Positions 5,983 through 6,116 of a stretch of 6,116 bases of DNA are shown here, piece by piece (within the stretch, counting starts at the first letter, position 1; each line of letters begins with the position of its first letter). Source of the stretch: Pseudomonas sp. (GTDB taxonomy: Bacteria > Pseudomonadota > Gammaproteobacteria > Pseudomonadales > Pseudomonadaceae); assembly GCA_029239415.1 (NCBI GenBank), contig JAQZAY010000237.1:1-6116 (forward strand), written 5' to 3'. A program made the position numbers and the translations under genes. A model generated the notes under the pieces. It was not told the DNA's origin. It saw only the letters and a list, made by a program, of their open reading frames with translations, and did not search any database.

Positions 5983-6027
5983 GGCATGGTGTATTGCGCG
6001 TCATCCAACCACCACCGTCGTGATTTC

Positions 6028-6116
6028 ATGCGCTCACTCAAGTCGCTCCTGGCAGCCACCATGCTGCTCAGCGGGTGCAACGGAATGCCCCTCGCTTCAC
6101 ATCAGGACCCCTCCCT
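6028..6116 (+). CDS. Lipoprotein, N-terminal fragment (runs off window)
   Basis: About 29 codons of a lipoprotein precursor are visible. MRSLKSLLAATMLL is a short signal peptide with two basic residues and a hydrophobic core, ending in the lipobox LSGC with the lipid-bearing Cys at residue 17. Asn follows at +2, and the mature part starts NGMPLASHQDPS. A +2 residue other than Asp suggests outer-membrane sorting by general Lol rules. The frame is open to the window edge. The ATG at 6028 is chosen because it gives an ideal signal peptide; an in-frame ATG at 5986 would add a non-signal stretch of 14 residues, and neither has a clear ribosome site. Too little is visible to name a family. Confidence 0.65.
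   Translation, partial: MRSLKSLLAATMLLSGCNGMPLASHQDPS

Noticed and set aside
5886..6080. A 64-codon minus-strand frame through the AT-rich island and the lipoprotein start
   Set aside because: It lacks a convincing ribosome site and domain, changes composition abruptly along its length, and overlaps a clear lipoprotein signal peptide on the other strand.

Overview
The window reads as chromosomal DNA of a fluorescent pseudomonad, most likely the Pseudomonas putida group. The genes are GC-rich with strong G/C preference at third codon positions. The pdxY-downstream gap carries two inverted copies of a REP element with the GCGGGCAAGCCCGC core that I associate with P. putida genomes. All gene names rest on protein motifs read by eye; no database search was possible.

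Left part (1-2306): a gene set organised around an AraC-type regulator. On the minus strand lie the first 43 codons of an MFS drug/metabolite exporter (1-129, running off the window) and, upstream of it in the same direction, the AraC/cupin-type regulator (313-1239). Divergent from the regulator is a short-chain dehydrogenase/reductase (1344-2306). The regulator-SDR gap is only about 100 bases. It appears to hold two overlapping divergent promoters and a small dyad, which suggests that the regulator controls itself and the SDR, and perhaps the exporter.

Middle (2307-3619): a 123-base gap with a palindromic hairpin leads into pdxY, the pyridoxal kinase of the vitamin B6 salvage pathway. The 317-base gap after pdxY holds the inverted REP pair and then the leader of the next operon.

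Right part (3620-5801): a two-gene operon separated by one base. It encodes a Tat-type, probably exported aldo/keto reductase and a polytopic membrane protein. The C-terminal half of the latter carries a motif block like that of ATP/ADP-translocase (NTT/AAA family) carriers, but with an apparent change at a position important in true nucleotide exchangers. This pairing is the least conventional part of the window.

Right edge (5802-6116): a very AT-rich island (about 22% GC over 5811-5940) separates the operon from a small dyad and the start of a lipoprotein gene that runs off the window. I see no CRISPR array, rRNA, tRNA, insertion sequence or phage gene, and no clear evidence of an undescribed defence system.
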